From Hyphomicrobiales bacterium (GTDB taxonomy: Bacteria; Pseudomonadota; Alphaproteobacteria; Rhizobiales; Rhizobiaceae): 64,000 bases of DNA. A program made the translations under genes and the position numbers. How positions within the stretch are numbered: position 1 is the stretch's first letter; each line of letters begins with the position of its first letter. The DNA is taken from NCBI GenBank assembly GCA_900465665.1, contig UBJO01000020.1, positions 1-64,000 on the forward strand. The letters are read 5' to 3'. The notes under the pieces are model-generated. The model was not told where the DNA came from, did no database searches, and saw only the letters and a program-made list of their open reading frames with translations. Below, piece by piece: positions 1 through 8,552 of this stretch.

Positions 1-68
1 CAAGGGGGAGGGCTTAACCTAGCCTCGCGCTCGGTGCGCAATTGAGGCAGTCGAGTGCCGCGGGTCTT

Positions 69-102
69 CTCCCCCCTTGTGGGGGAGATGGCCGGCAGGC
101 CA
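69..102. repeat. Rhizobial palindromic intergenic repeat (two tandem hairpins)
   Basis: Two adjacent inverted repeats are visible. CTCCCCC/GGGGGAG lies at 69-87 and TGGCC-GGCA-GGCCA at 89-102. From general knowledge this resembles the short palindromic repeats scattered between genes in Rhizobium genomes. It sits downstream of hemH and may affect the 3' end of that transcript. No T-run follows it, so I do not call it a terminator. Confidence 0.6.
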
Positions 103-135
103 GAGAGGGTGTTTCAGGCCGCAGCGTAACTTATC

Positions 136-1173
136 TCAAACCCATCCCAACAATTCCCGCCGCACCACCTTCTCCAGCACCGCCATCCCATCATCGCTGT
201 CGTTCAGACACGGAATATGCGCGAATTTCTCGCCGCCGTTCTCATGGAAGGAATGGGCCGCCTGCTCGGCGATCTCTTCCAGCGTCTCCAGACAGTCGGA
301 GACGAAGCCGGGGTTGAGGACAGCGATCTTTCTCACGCCGTCCTTGGCGAGCTGCTCCACCGTCTTGTCGGTGTAGGGCTGCAGCCACTCTTCCGGGCCG
401 AAGCGGGACTGGAAGGTGACCATGAACTGGTCTTTCGACAGACCGAGCTTTTCGCGCAGCAGGCGGCCGGTCTTCTGGCACTGGCAGTAATAGGGATCGC
501 CCTTCTTGAAGTAGGACATGGGGATGCCGTGGAAGGAGGCGATGATCTTTTCCGGTTGCCAGTCGAGCGTCGACAGGTTCTTCGTGATCGAGTTGGCCAG
601 CGCCTCGATATAGGTGTCGTCGTCGTGATAATCGGGCACGGTGCGCAGCGCCGGCTGCCAGCGCATCGTCAAGAGGTGCTGGAAGGCCTTGTCGTTGACG
701 GTCGCGGTGGTGGCGGCGGCATATTGCGGATAGAGCGGGAAGAGCACAATGCGGTCGCAGCCGTCGTCCTTCAGCGCCTGGATGCGCGAGGCGATCGAGG
801 GGGTGCCGTAGCGCATGGCCCAGTCGACCTTGACGTTCTCCAAATCCTTCAGCCGCTCGGCCATCAGGTCGGACTGGCTGCGCGTGTAGGTGCGCAGATA
901 GCTCTCGTCTTTTTCCTTGTTCCAGATCAGCTCGTAAGCCTTGCCGACCTTGCCCGGGCGGGTGTTCAGTACGATGCCGAAGAGGATCGGATACCACTTC
1001 CAGGGCGACCACTCGATGACGCGCTTGTCGGTCAGGAATTCCTTGAGATAGCGGCGCATCGAGGTGTAGTCGGTGCCGTCAGGCGTGCCGAGATTGACGA
1101 GCAGGACGCCCACCTTGCCATAGTTCACCTTCGGGTGGTTCGCCGGATGGTGCGTGGTATCAACGGTCGTCAT
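136..1173 (-). CDS. hemH: Ferrochelatase
   Basis: Ferrochelatase inserts Fe2+ into protoporphyrin IX, the last step of protohaem synthesis, and in Gram-negative bacteria acts at the inner face of the cytoplasmic membrane. The 345-residue product has the family opening VLLVNLGTP (about residues 23-31). It also has the catalytic-site segment SFHGIP with the conserved His near residue 215, and the C-terminal ETLEEI acidic motif that helps handle metal. The length is normal for alphaproteobacterial HemH. The ATG at 1173 is the first start in frame and the N-terminus aligns with the family from about residue 20. It is followed by a palindromic repeat and preceded by the 5'-nucleotidase gene on the same strand. 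Confidence 0.97.
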   Translation of the reverse strand: MTTVDTTHHPANHPKVNYGKVGVLLVNLGTPDGTDYTSMRRYLKEFLTDKRVIEWSPWKWYPILFGIVLNTRPGKVGKAYELIWNKEKDESYLRTYTRSQSDLMAERLKDLENVKVDWAMRYGTPSIASRIQALKDDGCDRIVLFPLYPQYAAATTATVNDKAFQHLLTMRWQPALRTVPDYHDDDTYIEALANSITKNLSTLDWQPEKIIASFHGIPMSYFKKGDPYYCQCQKTGRLLREKLGLSKDQFMVTFQSRFGPEEWLQPYTDKTVEQLAKDGVRKIAVLNPGFVSDCLETLEEIAEQAAHSFHENGGEKFAHIPCLNDSDDGMAVLEKVVRRELLGWV

Positions 1174-1321
1174 TCAAACCTCAGTTCTGCTGCTCAGCCG
1201 CTCATACGCGGACGAGATCGAATGGTTCACCCTATAGGAACAAAAGCCGGCCCGGGAAACCCCGGACCGGCTCACATCATTGGGACAAATCGTCATACTT
1301 TATGCCGTCCAGCCGCAAGGC

Positions 1322-3259
1322 TTACTTGGACGGGATCTGCAGCTCCTTGCCAACAGTCAGGTGGCGCGGGGTCGGCTTGCCGTTGGCCTCGGAGATCTTC
1401 TTCCAGAGCGTGCCGTCGCCATAGAACTGCTTGGCGAGATCCCACAGCGTGTCGCCCGATGCGATGACGTGGGTGGTCGGCGTGTTCGGAGCGAGGGCCG
1501 CAGGGGCTTCCGTGGACGGTGCGGTTGCTGCCGGAGCGGTGGGAGCGGGCGTTGCCTCAGGCGTGGCCGGTGCCGGTGCGGTTGCTGCCGGTGCCGAGGG
1601 GGCTGCCGGTATGGTCGTCTCGGATGCCGTCGGTGCAGGCGCTGCGGCCGAAGAGGCGACCTCGGTCACACGTCCATCCGTGTAGGGCTTGTAGGGCGAA
1701 TGGGCGGCGAGGAAGTCCGCGGTGACGTCGGCGAGATCGGGGCCGAAGTCATAGGCGTTCTTGCCCGCCGTGGCGAAGATCGAATAGCCGTCGCCGCCTG
1801 CGCGCATGTAGTTGTTGGTGACCACGCCGTAGGTCTTGGCGTCGTCGAGGGGCACAAAGGCATCGCCGTCCTTGACCTCGACGGAGACGACGCGGCTGCC
1901 TGGCGGCTTCGACTTGTCGAAGCTGTACTTCAAGCCCGCAACCTGCGGGAAGCGGCCGGCGCCTTCCTCGATCTTGCCGAGGCCGTTTTCCAGCGCTGCG
2001 CGGATATCGGCGCCTGTCAGCTGGAAGGTTGCGAGCGTGTTCTGGAAGGGGAGGACGGTGACGACTTCGCCCTGGGTGACGTCGCCGCCGTCGATCGACG
2101 AGCGCAGGCCGCCGCCGTTCTGGATGGCGATCTGCATGCCCTGGCTCTTGCCGCGATCGAGCATGGCGTCGGCGACGAGGTTGCCCATCGAGCACTCCTC
2201 GACGCGGCAGACCTTGCGGTCGCCTTCGATCGGGCCCTCGGAGGAGCCGATGACCTTCTTGCGCAGGTCCTCGATCGGCTTGGCGAGCTCGGTGATGCGG
2301 GCGGCGATTTCGGGATCGGGCGTGAACGAGCTGTCGATCAGGATCGGATCGCCCTTGGCTTCCTTGACGACGCCGTTGTCGTCGAAAGTGATCACGACAT
2401 CGCCGAGATACTTGCTGTAGGAGGCGGCGGTGACGACGGGGACCTTATAGCCACCGGGATTGTCGACCATGGTCGGATAGGGACCTTCGGCCTTCGGGTC
2501 GGTGTTCGACAGCAGCGTGTGCGAGTGGCCGCCGACGACGACATCGACATCGGGGATCTTGGCGATGTCGGAGAGGTCCCTGGTATAGCCGACATGCGTC
2601 AGCGCGATGATCTTGTTGACGCCCTCGGCCTTGAGCTTGGCGGCTTCCTTGGTGATAGCCGCGACATCGTCGGTGAACTTGACGTTCGGGCCGGGGGAGG
2701 CGAGCTCCAGGGTTTCGGTGGTGACGACGCCGATGATGCCGATCTTCTGGCCGCCGATCTCGAGCACGACCGACGGTTCCGGCTTCTTCTTGATCGTCGA
2801 GGCGTCGGAGATTTCGACATTGGCGGCGGTGACGGGGAAGGCGACCTTGTCCATGAACGGCGCCAGCGCCTTTTCGCCATCATCGAATTCATGGTTGCCG
2901 AGCGTCATGGCGTCGAACTTGATCGCGTTGACCATCTCCAGTTCGGCGGTGCCCTTGTATGTCGAGTAGAAGAGCGAGCCCTGGAAATTGTCGCCGGCGT
3001 TGAGCGTCAGCACGTTCTGGCCGGCCAATGCCGCGCGGCGCTGGTCGATCGCGGTCTTGAGGCGTGCGGCGCCGCCGAAGCATTCCTTCTTGCTCTCCTC
3101 TTCGGCCGAGCAGGTGGAATCGAACTTGTTGATCGCCTCGATGCGCGAATGGAAATCGTTGATGTGCAAAATATTGAGCTGGTAATCGGCAAAGGCGGCG
3201 CTGCTCGACAGCGCCAATACGGACGCGGTCAGCAGACCGAATTGAAACGACTTCGTCAT
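1322..3259 (-). CDS. Exported 5'-nucleotidase / UDP-sugar hydrolase with C-terminal LysM domain
   Basis: A periplasmic metallophosphoesterase that would dephosphorylate nucleotides. A signal peptide covers residues 1-24, with probable cleavage after the AFA motif. The calcineurin-like metal motifs follow: ILHINDFHSR, GNHEFDDG and GGHSHTLL. Then comes the 5'-nucleotidase C-terminal substrate domain (QNGGGLR, NNYMRAGGDGYSIF). A linker of about 70 residues rich in Ala, Pro and Thr leads to a LysM domain over the last 50 residues (ASGDTLWDLAKQFYGDGTLWKKI). LysM binds peptidoglycan or other GlcNAc polymers, so I infer cell-wall tethering. The ATG at 3259 has an AGGAG ribosome site about 8 bases upstream. 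The nucleotidase is family-typical; the LysM tail is an addition. Confidence 0.93.
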   Translation of the reverse strand: MTKSFQFGLLTASVLALSSSAAFADYQLNILHINDFHSRIEAINKFDSTCSAEEESKKECFGGAARLKTAIDQRRAALAGQNVLTLNAGDNFQGSLFYSTYKGTAELEMVNAIKFDAMTLGNHEFDDGEKALAPFMDKVAFPVTAANVEISDASTIKKKPEPSVVLEIGGQKIGIIGVVTTETLELASPGPNVKFTDDVAAITKEAAKLKAEGVNKIIALTHVGYTRDLSDIAKIPDVDVVVGGHSHTLLSNTDPKAEGPYPTMVDNPGGYKVPVVTAASYSKYLGDVVITFDDNGVVKEAKGDPILIDSSFTPDPEIAARITELAKPIEDLRKKVIGSSEGPIEGDRKVCRVEECSMGNLVADAMLDRGKSQGMQIAIQNGGGLRSSIDGGDVTQGEVVTVLPFQNTLATFQLTGADIRAALENGLGKIEEGAGRFPQVAGLKYSFDKSKPPGSRVVSVEVKDGDAFVPLDDAKTYGVVTNNYMRAGGDGYSIFATAGKNAYDFGPDLADVTADFLAAHSPYKPYTDGRVTEVASSAAAPAPTASETTIPAAPSAPAATAPAPATPEATPAPTAPAATAPSTEAPAALAPNTPTTHVIASGDTLWDLAKQFYGDGTLWKKISEANGKPTPRHLTVGKELQIPSK

Positions 3260-3426
3260 CCTGTTCTCCTGGTTTTTATCGGCGACGCTCGAACCCGATC
3301 CGTTTTGCCGGATGCCAGTCCCCCAAGCCCCGCCGTCCCTACACGGTCGATGTTTCCATCAACCCTTAGTGGCCGCAAGAGAAAAACCTGTGACAGCGCG
3401 GGTGCATTCCAAGAGCGGTAAACAAA

Positions 3427-3451
3427 AAAAGCTCCCGCGAGGGGAGCTTTT
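3427..3451 (-). terminator. Rho-independent terminator of omp10
   Basis: The inverted repeat AAAAGCTCCC/GGGAGCTTTT around a short loop lies just past the omp10 stop codon. On the minus strand it runs into a T-rich tail (the A-run at 3424-3430 of the plus strand). Confidence 0.85.
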
Positions 3452-3473
3452 CCGATCGACCATACAAGGCGAT

Positions 3474-3842
3474 TTACATGTGGCGGTTGAGGCTGAACTG
3501 CGAGCCGCTGTCGGAGGTGCAGTTGAGCTGGCTCTGGGTGACCAGCGCGCAGTTGACCTTGGACTGCGTCTTGCGCACCAGCGAGGTCATGTTGATCTCG
3601 ACCAGCGTCGGCGACGTGTTGATGTAGGTGCCGGAGGCCAGCATCTGGTTGGTGTCGGTCGTGCGCGTCGTGAACGTCCCGGCCTGGAAGGTGGAGATGA
3701 TGCCGTTCGGATCCGACCAGGAGCCTTCCACGCCTGTCGGCGCCGGGGCGGCGGCAACGGGCATCGGACGCGGTGACTGCGGAACGCAGGCCGAAAGGGC
3801 CGCCGAAGCACTCGCGATCACGAGGAGGGTTTTGAGTCTCAT
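3474..3842 (-). CDS. omp10: Omp10-family outer-membrane lipoprotein
   Basis: A small lipoprotein of 122 residues. The lipobox LSAC puts the acylated Cys at residue 19. The mature part shows the Omp10 pattern known from Brucella and rhizobia: [40 protein letters not shown] and GSQFSL. Its role is structural or envelope-related; no enzyme activity is known for the family. An 11-residue-longer start exists at 3875. I chose the ATG at 3842 because a GGGAGAA ribosome site lies just before it and the signal peptide then begins MRLKTLL. It is monocistronic, with its own terminator. Confidence 0.9.
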   Translation of the reverse strand: MRLKTLLVIASASAALSACVPQSPRPMPVAAAPAPTGVEGSWSDPNGIISTFQAGTFTTRTTDTNQMLASGTYINTSPTLVEINMTSLVRKTQSKVNCALVTQSQLNCTSDSGSQFSLNRHM

Positions 3843-3963
3843 AAGATTCTCCCGGAAGTTCAGACCGAAAAACATAACGCTTGGTTAACGAACACATGGC
3901 GCGAGCGTTCCGGGAAGGCAAGGCTTCTTGCGCGCGTCAGGGCATTTATACAGCAGGCGTTAC

Positions 3964-3989
3964 AAAAATGCCCGCCTTGCGGCGGGCAT
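3964..3989 (-). terminator. Rho-independent terminator of the homospermidine synthase gene
   Basis: The GC-rich stem ATGCCCGCC/GGCGGGCAT with a 4-base loop lies just past the stop codon of the homospermidine synthase gene. On the minus strand it is followed by a run of five T. Confidence 0.88.
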
Positions 3990-4013
3990 CTGGTGATCGT
4001 GATCTCGTTTCTA

Positions 4014-5465
4014 TCAGCGAACGAGGATGTTCTTGAACTGCCAAGGATCCTTGGTGTCGATGTCCTCTGGGAAGAGGCCCGGGCGGCCATCGAGCGGGGT
4101 CCAGTCGGTATAGTGACCTTCGACCGGGCCGAGGTAGGGCAGCTGTACTTCGAGGCAGCGCTTGTAGTCGATCTCGTCGGCTTCGACGATGCCGGCCCTC
4201 GGGTTTTCAAGCGCGTAGACCATGCCGGCCAGAACCGCCGAGGTGACCTGCAGGCCGGTGGCGTTCTGGTAAGGCGCGATGCGGCGGGTCTCTTCGAGCG
4301 ACAGGCGCGAGCCGAACCAGTAGGCGTTCTTCTCGTGGCCGTAGAGCAGCACGCCGAGTTCGTCGACGCCGTCAACGAGTTCGTGCTCGTCGAGAACGTG
4401 GTGAACCGGCTGCGCGGTGCCGCCATTGCCGAACATCTCATGCAGCGACAGAACGGCGTCGTTGGCGGGATGGTAGGCATAGTGGCAGGTCGGGCGGAAG
4501 GTCACTTCGCCGTCCTTGTCGCGCACCGTGAAGTAGTCGGCGATCGAGATGGACTCGTTGTGGGTGACGAGGAAGCCATACTGCGGGCCAGGCGTCGGGC
4601 ACCAGGTGCGAACGCGGGTGTTGGCGCCCGGCTGCTCGAGGTAGATGGCGGCCTGGCAGCCCTTCTTGTGCTTCTTGGCGTTCTTCGGCATCCAGTTTTC
4701 GTGGGTGCCCCAGCCGAGTTCGGCCGGCTGCAGGCCTTCGGAAATGAAGCCTTCGACGGACCAGGTGTTCCAGAAGACGTTGAGCGGCTTCGGGGTCTTG
4801 GTGAGCTGCGTGTCGCGCTCTGCGATGTGGACGCCCTTGACGCCGAGCTTCTTCATCAGCTTGGCCCAGCCTTCGCGGTCATGCTGATCCGGCTCGTCGA
4901 ACTTGAGGCCGGTGTCGTTGGCGAGGTTGACCAGCGCCTGCTTGACGAACCAGGAAACCATGCCCGGGTTTGCGCCGCAGGTGGAAACGGCGGTGGCGCC
5001 ACCAGGGTTCTTGGCCTTTTCCTTGCGAACGGTTTCGCGCAGCGCATAGTTGGTGCGGTCGGCGTTCTTCATGGACTTGTCGAAGTAGAAACCGAGCCAC
5101 GGCTCGACGACGGTGTCGATGTAGAGAACGTCGAGCTTGCGGCAGAGCTTCATCAGGTCGAGCGAGCCGGTGTCGACCGAGAGGTTGACGCAGAAGCCCT
5201 GGCCTTCGCCTTCGGTCAGAAGCGGCTTCAGGAGTTCCTTGTAGTTGTCCTTCGTCACATATTCCTTGATGTGACGGACGCCGTGCTGCTTGAGGATCTC
5301 CATGTCGGAGGGCTCTTCACGCGGGTCGATGACGACCATCCGGCTCTTGTCGAACTTGAAGTGGCGCTCGATCAGGGGCAGCGTGCCGCGGCCAATGGAG
5401 CCAAAGCCGATCATGACGATCGGGCCGGTAATTTCGGCATATACCGGGTGGTTCTGTTCCGTCAT
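4014..5465 (-). CDS. hss: Homospermidine synthase
   Basis: A cytosolic NAD+-dependent enzyme that makes sym-homospermidine from putrescine (or putrescine plus spermidine). This polyamine is characteristic of rhizobia. The 483-residue protein has the saccharopine-dehydrogenase-like Rossmann start IVMIGFGSIGRG (residues 16-27). The conserved family blocks follow: VIDPREEPSD, STCGANPGMVSWFVKQAL, NVFWNTWSVEGFISEG and THNESISIADYFTVRD. Length and motifs match bacterial Hss throughout. The ATG at 5465 is preceded by an AGGAGA-type ribosome site, and the gene has its own terminator. Confidence 0.96.
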   Translation of the reverse strand: MTEQNHPVYAEITGPIVMIGFGSIGRGTLPLIERHFKFDKSRMVVIDPREEPSDMEILKQHGVRHIKEYVTKDNYKELLKPLLTEGEGQGFCVNLSVDTGSLDLMKLCRKLDVLYIDTVVEPWLGFYFDKSMKNADRTNYALRETVRKEKAKNPGGATAVSTCGANPGMVSWFVKQALVNLANDTGLKFDEPDQHDREGWAKLMKKLGVKGVHIAERDTQLTKTPKPLNVFWNTWSVEGFISEGLQPAELGWGTHENWMPKNAKKHKKGCQAAIYLEQPGANTRVRTWCPTPGPQYGFLVTHNESISIADYFTVRDKDGEVTFRPTCHYAYHPANDAVLSLHEMFGNGGTAQPVHHVLDEHELVDGVDELGVLLYGHEKNAYWFGSRLSLEETRRIAPYQNATGLQVTSAVLAGMVYALENPRAGIVEADEIDYKRCLEVQLPYLGPVEGHYTDWTPLDGRPGLFPEDIDTKDPWQFKNILVR

Positions 5466-5602
5466 TCTTTTCTCCTGTGGAAGGCGACGAAGGCGAGAAG
5501 CCTCTAAGAATTCATTTGAAATCGTTCAAATACCGCTAGGTGACCGGCTCTAATCACAAAATCACGTCACAATAAAGAGCGTTCCGGTCGGGAATGTAAA
5601 TA

Positions 5603-6475
5603 TCAGGTGAAGCGATCGTTGCTTGCAAACGCGTGCAATTTCGCCGCGAGTTCGCGCTTCTGCAGGCTCAGTCCCTTGTAGGCCGCCTGGTGCTCGTCGA
5701 GGCTTTCGAGCTGGGCTGCGAAGCTTAGCGCCAGGCTTTGTGCCTGCGGGTGATGGGCAATAGCGGAGATCGGATCGACGTAGACGCGGATCGTGAAGAG
5801 GATATCGCCCGAGCGTGGGAGCTTGCGCAGCGTCTGGCGCTCGACGCGGGCGAAGCGATCGGCCAGCGTGAACGGTTCTGCCTGCGGCGGGCGGCGGTGC
5901 TTGGAGAGCGGCAGGAAGAGGGCGCTGGAGGTGTTGACCGACCAGTTCAGCCGCTCGACCGGTTGAGAAACCTGAAGATTGTCGAAAATGCGGTGGATGA
6001 GGGTGGCGTTGCGCGTGCCCTCTCCGAAGCCCGGCACATCCGCATGGATCGCATGCATGGGCCGGCCGAATTTTTCGCGCAGCGACCAGGAGGAGGGGAA
6101 GGCGACGAAGCCGGCCACGAGATGCCAGCCATCTTGCTTGCGGCGCATGATGACGAGATCGTCCTGGATCATCAGGCCAGCGCGGAGCAGCGGCGGGAGA
6201 TCGCTGCGAGTGTCTAGCAAGTCGGCACAGAGGTTGGGGTGGCGTTCGCGCAGATGTTGCCGCAGCAGGTCGAGCGCTTCCTGCTGTGCGTCCAATGTGT
6301 CGGCTTCGGCGACGAAGATATCGTCGCGCCTGCTCTCGACCAGCGCACGCTTTTCGCCAACATAGCGAGCCCAGTCGGCATCGGGCTCGATCCAGCGGTC
6401 GGCATCGAGCGGCATCAGGCCGATGGTGAAAGGCTTGGCCGAGCCGTCATAGGGCGTGTAGGTCGGTGGCGTCAT
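5603..6475 (-). CDS. DUF3445 / haem-dependent oxidative N-demethylase-like protein
   Basis: A 290-residue soluble protein that I place in DUF3445. Characterised members of that family bind haem and oxidatively demethylate amines. Supporting blocks are LLRAGLMIQDDLVIMRR, HLVAGFVAFPSSWSLREKFGRPM, IHADVPG, NWSVNTSSALFLP and VERQTLRKLPRSGDILFTIRVYVDP. The exact substrate is unknown. It overlaps nothing and lies 9 bases downstream of the NTF2-like gene on the same strand, so the two may be co-transcribed. The family call rests on recalled pattern, not on a profile search. Confidence 0.75.
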   Translation of the reverse strand: MTPPTYTPYDGSAKPFTIGLMPLDADRWIEPDADWARYVGEKRALVESRRDDIFVAEADTLDAQQEALDLLRQHLRERHPNLCADLLDTRSDLPPLLRAGLMIQDDLVIMRRKQDGWHLVAGFVAFPSSWSLREKFGRPMHAIHADVPGFGEGTRNATLIHRIFDNLQVSQPVERLNWSVNTSSALFLPLSKHRRPPQAEPFTLADRFARVERQTLRKLPRSGDILFTIRVYVDPISAIAHHPQAQSLALSFAAQLESLDEHQAAYKGLSLQKRELAAKLHAFASNDRFT

Positions 6476-6484
6476 GGATGAACT

Positions 6485-6856
6485 CTAGCGCTCCGGCGTA
6501 CCCTGATGGAAGACCATGCGCCACGTGCCGTTGGCATCGCGGCGCCAGATGGAGCTGCGGAGCGCCTGGACGGGCGGCTCCCCCCGGACGATGCGCTCCG
6601 AGCGATAGGTGGCGAGAACCACGTCGGATGCGAGTGTTTGAATTTCGAAATCCGTCAGCTGGCGCGTCGTGCCGTCGCTGGGCTCTTCCAGCAGAGCGGC
6701 GATGATCTCCTCGTAACGATAAAGGCGACCGGAGCTGCCGATCTCGCGAAAATCCGGTGAGAGCAGGGTCTCGAGCAGGCTGCGCTTGTTGCGGACCGTC
6801 TGGTCGAACAACCTCTCTTCCAGCAAACGGATATGGTCGCGCAGTTCGCTGTTCAT
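6485..6856 (-). CDS. DUF4440 / NTF2-like (SnoaL-fold) protein
   Basis: A 123-residue cytosolic protein with the NTF2-like cone-fold pattern. An N-terminal helix (LRDHIRLLEERLFDQTVRNKRSLLETLLSPDFREIGSSG) precedes an alternating strand region ending WRMVFHQGTP, typical of DUF4440. Such proteins are small-molecule-binding or enzyme-like and the substrate cannot be read from sequence. It is probably the first gene of a two-gene unit with the DUF3445 gene. The ATG at 6856 begins MNSELRDH. Confidence 0.8.
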   Translation of the reverse strand: MNSELRDHIRLLEERLFDQTVRNKRSLLETLLSPDFREIGSSGRLYRYEEIIAALLEEPSDGTTRQLTDFEIQTLASDVVLATYRSERIVRGEPPVQALRSSIWRRDANGTWRMVFHQGTPER

Positions 6857-7021
6857 CGGCTTACCCCTCCCAAACCTCCAGCCCGGCTATCTCCGCCGTG
6901 AACCAAGGCGTCGCATTCCGGAACAACCAAATAGTGCAATTGCGCCGAAACCATCCATCTTCTTTTCAGATTTCTGCGTCAAACTGCGAATCATCTTATA
7001 TCCACGCCCCGGAACCATCGG

Positions 7022-7927
7022 ATGAACCAGATATCGGAGCGGCTTGCGGAATTGCAGGAGGACAGTTCCGTCCTGATCGCGCTTTATGATCAGGACGATC
7101 GTCTGTGCTATGCAAACCCGGCCTTTCGCACGACCTTTGCCTTGGAACCCGAGGAATGCCCGCTATGGGCCGACTTGATGCGGCGCAATACGCGCAGCGG
7201 CAAGGGAACGATCATCCGGACCTCCGACTTCGAGACCTGGCTGGTCTCGGCGCAATCGCGGCGCGGCAAGCTGCCGTTTCGTGCCTTCGAGACGGATGTG
7301 GTCGACGGGCGCTGGCTGTGGATGACGGAGACGGTTCAGAAGGACGGCTGGATGCTTTGCATCGCCAGCGACATCACGCATCTGAAGGCCAGCGAGCGGG
7401 ATATCAGACAGGATCGCGACTTCGCGCTGAAGGCATCGCAGACGGACGAGCTCACCAGCGTCTCCAACCGCCGCTTCATGATGGCGGCGCTCGACAGTCT
7501 TGCCAACGGGCATGCCGCGCCGCGGCCCATGGGTGGCTGCATCTGCATCATCGACCTCGATTTCTTCAAGCGCATCAACGATCTCTACGGGCATCAGACG
7601 GGTGACGACGTGCTGGTCGATTTCGCCCGCCGGGTGCATCCCCTCGTGCGCCGTCGCGACAGCTTTGGGCGGATCGGCGGCGAGGAGTTCATGCTGATCC
7701 TGCCGGACACGACCCTGGCGCAGGGCGAGCTGATCATCGAGCGGATATTGACGACGGTGCGCGGCGCCCGGCCGATCCAGAATGCGCCGAGTTTCTCCTA
7801 CACCTGCTCGGCCGGGCTTGCGGAACTGCATCCCGGCGATACGGCACGCGAACTTTATGCGCGGGCCGACGAGGCGCTCTATCATGCCAAGCAGGGTGGG
7901 CGGGATCGGTTGCGGATCGTGGCCTAG
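7022..7927 (+). CDS. PAS-GGDEF diguanylate cyclase
   Basis: Makes cyclic di-GMP from two GTP. The N-terminal ~115 residues form a PAS-like sensor (ALYDQDDRLCYANPAFRTTF, WLWMTETVQKDGWMLCIASDITHLKASE). The GGDEF domain follows from about residue 135 (TDELTSVSNRRFMMAALD, IIDLDFFKRINDLYGHQTGDDVL). The active-site loop is GGEEF at 219-223, a catalytically competent version. No RxxD inhibitory site is apparent five residues before it. There are no membrane segments, so the sensor is cytosolic. Its stop codon is shared with the convergent aminotransferase gene through the palindrome CTAG at 7924-7927. Confidence 0.93.
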   Translation: MNQISERLAELQEDSSVLIALYDQDDRLCYANPAFRTTFALEPEECPLWADLMRRNTRSGKGTIIRTSDFETWLVSAQSRRGKLPFRAFETDVVDGRWLWMTETVQKDGWMLCIASDITHLKASERDIRQDRDFALKASQTDELTSVSNRRFMMAALDSLANGHAAPRPMGGCICIIDLDFFKRINDLYGHQTGDDVLVDFARRVHPLVRRRDSFGRIGGEEFMLILPDTTLAQGELIIERILTTVRGARPIQNAPSFSYTCSAGLAELHPGDTARELYARADEALYHAKQGGRDRLRIVA

Positions 7928-8550
7928 TCAATGAGCCTTGCCGGGATCAGCCCGCGCAGGGAGTTGCCGACATAGAGTTTTCCCGTCTTCAGATCGTCGC
8001 GCGTGATGCGGCCGACGCGGGCCTTGCGCTGGCAGATCAGCTCTGTACGCAATACCCCCGCGAGAAGGCCGCAGGAGATCGGTGGCGTGCGCAGCATGCC
8101 CGAGCCATCGTCGAGGAAGATCGAGGTGATCGTGCCCTCGCAGGCCTCGCCGCGCTCGTTCAGCATCAGCACTTCGTCGGCTTCATCACTGGTGTATTCG
8201 GTGCGCGCGGCCTCGTAGACGGCGCGGCGCGTGGTCTTGATTCGCAGCAGCTTGTCGGCGGAGTCCAGCCGTTGATCGGCGATGCGGATGGTCCAGGTGG
8301 TATCCGGCGCGAGCGGCGTGAAGGGCGCGGTGGTGACCTCGATATTCGCGTTCTCGTCGAAGGTCAGCCGGACGCGCTGGTGAGATGTGGCGCCGGCGAC
8401 GGCTTGCTGCAATCTTTCGAGCGCGCCCACCGGCTGCGGGAAACCAATGCGGCGGGCGGAGCGGGTGAGGCGGGCGAGATGCAGGCGCAGGCGGATGAAG
8501 CCGGTGTCCGGCTCGTAGCGCAGGGTTTCGATCAGCGAGAAGTCGGCCAC
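7924..8550 (-). CDS. Class IV aminotransferase, probable 4-amino-4-deoxychorismate lyase
   Basis: A PLP enzyme of fold type IV. Next to pabB it most likely cleaves 4-amino-4-deoxychorismate to p-aminobenzoate and pyruvate in folate synthesis. The 208-residue protein contains SLIETLRYEP, the candidate Schiff-base Lys in LLRIKTTRRAVYEAAR, then DEADEVLMLNERGEACEGTITSIFL and the C-terminal GLLAGVLR. I chose the GTG at 8550. It lies two bases after the pabB stop and about 8 bases after a GGGGAG ribosome site inside the end of pabB, which indicates translational coupling. The longer frame reaching 8766 is only pabB shadow. A D-amino-acid or branched-chain aminotransferase is less likely given the neighbour. 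Confidence 0.85.
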   Translation of the reverse strand: MADFSLIETLRYEPDTGFIRLRLHLARLTRSARRIGFPQPVGALERLQQAVAGATSHQRVRLTFDENANIEVTTAPFTPLAPDTTWTIRIADQRLDSADKLLRIKTTRRAVYEAARTEYTSDEADEVLMLNERGEACEGTITSIFLDDGSGMLRTPPISCGLLAGVLRTELICQRKARVGRITRDDLKTGKLYVGNSLRGLIPARLID

Positions 8551-8552
8551 GG

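Noticed and set aside
217..1467. Long plus-strand open frame of 416 codons across hemH
   Set aside because: It is the antisense of a well-supported ferrochelatase gene; high GC makes long shadow frames common here. The same holds for plus-strand frames over the 5'-nucleotidase and homospermidine synthase genes.
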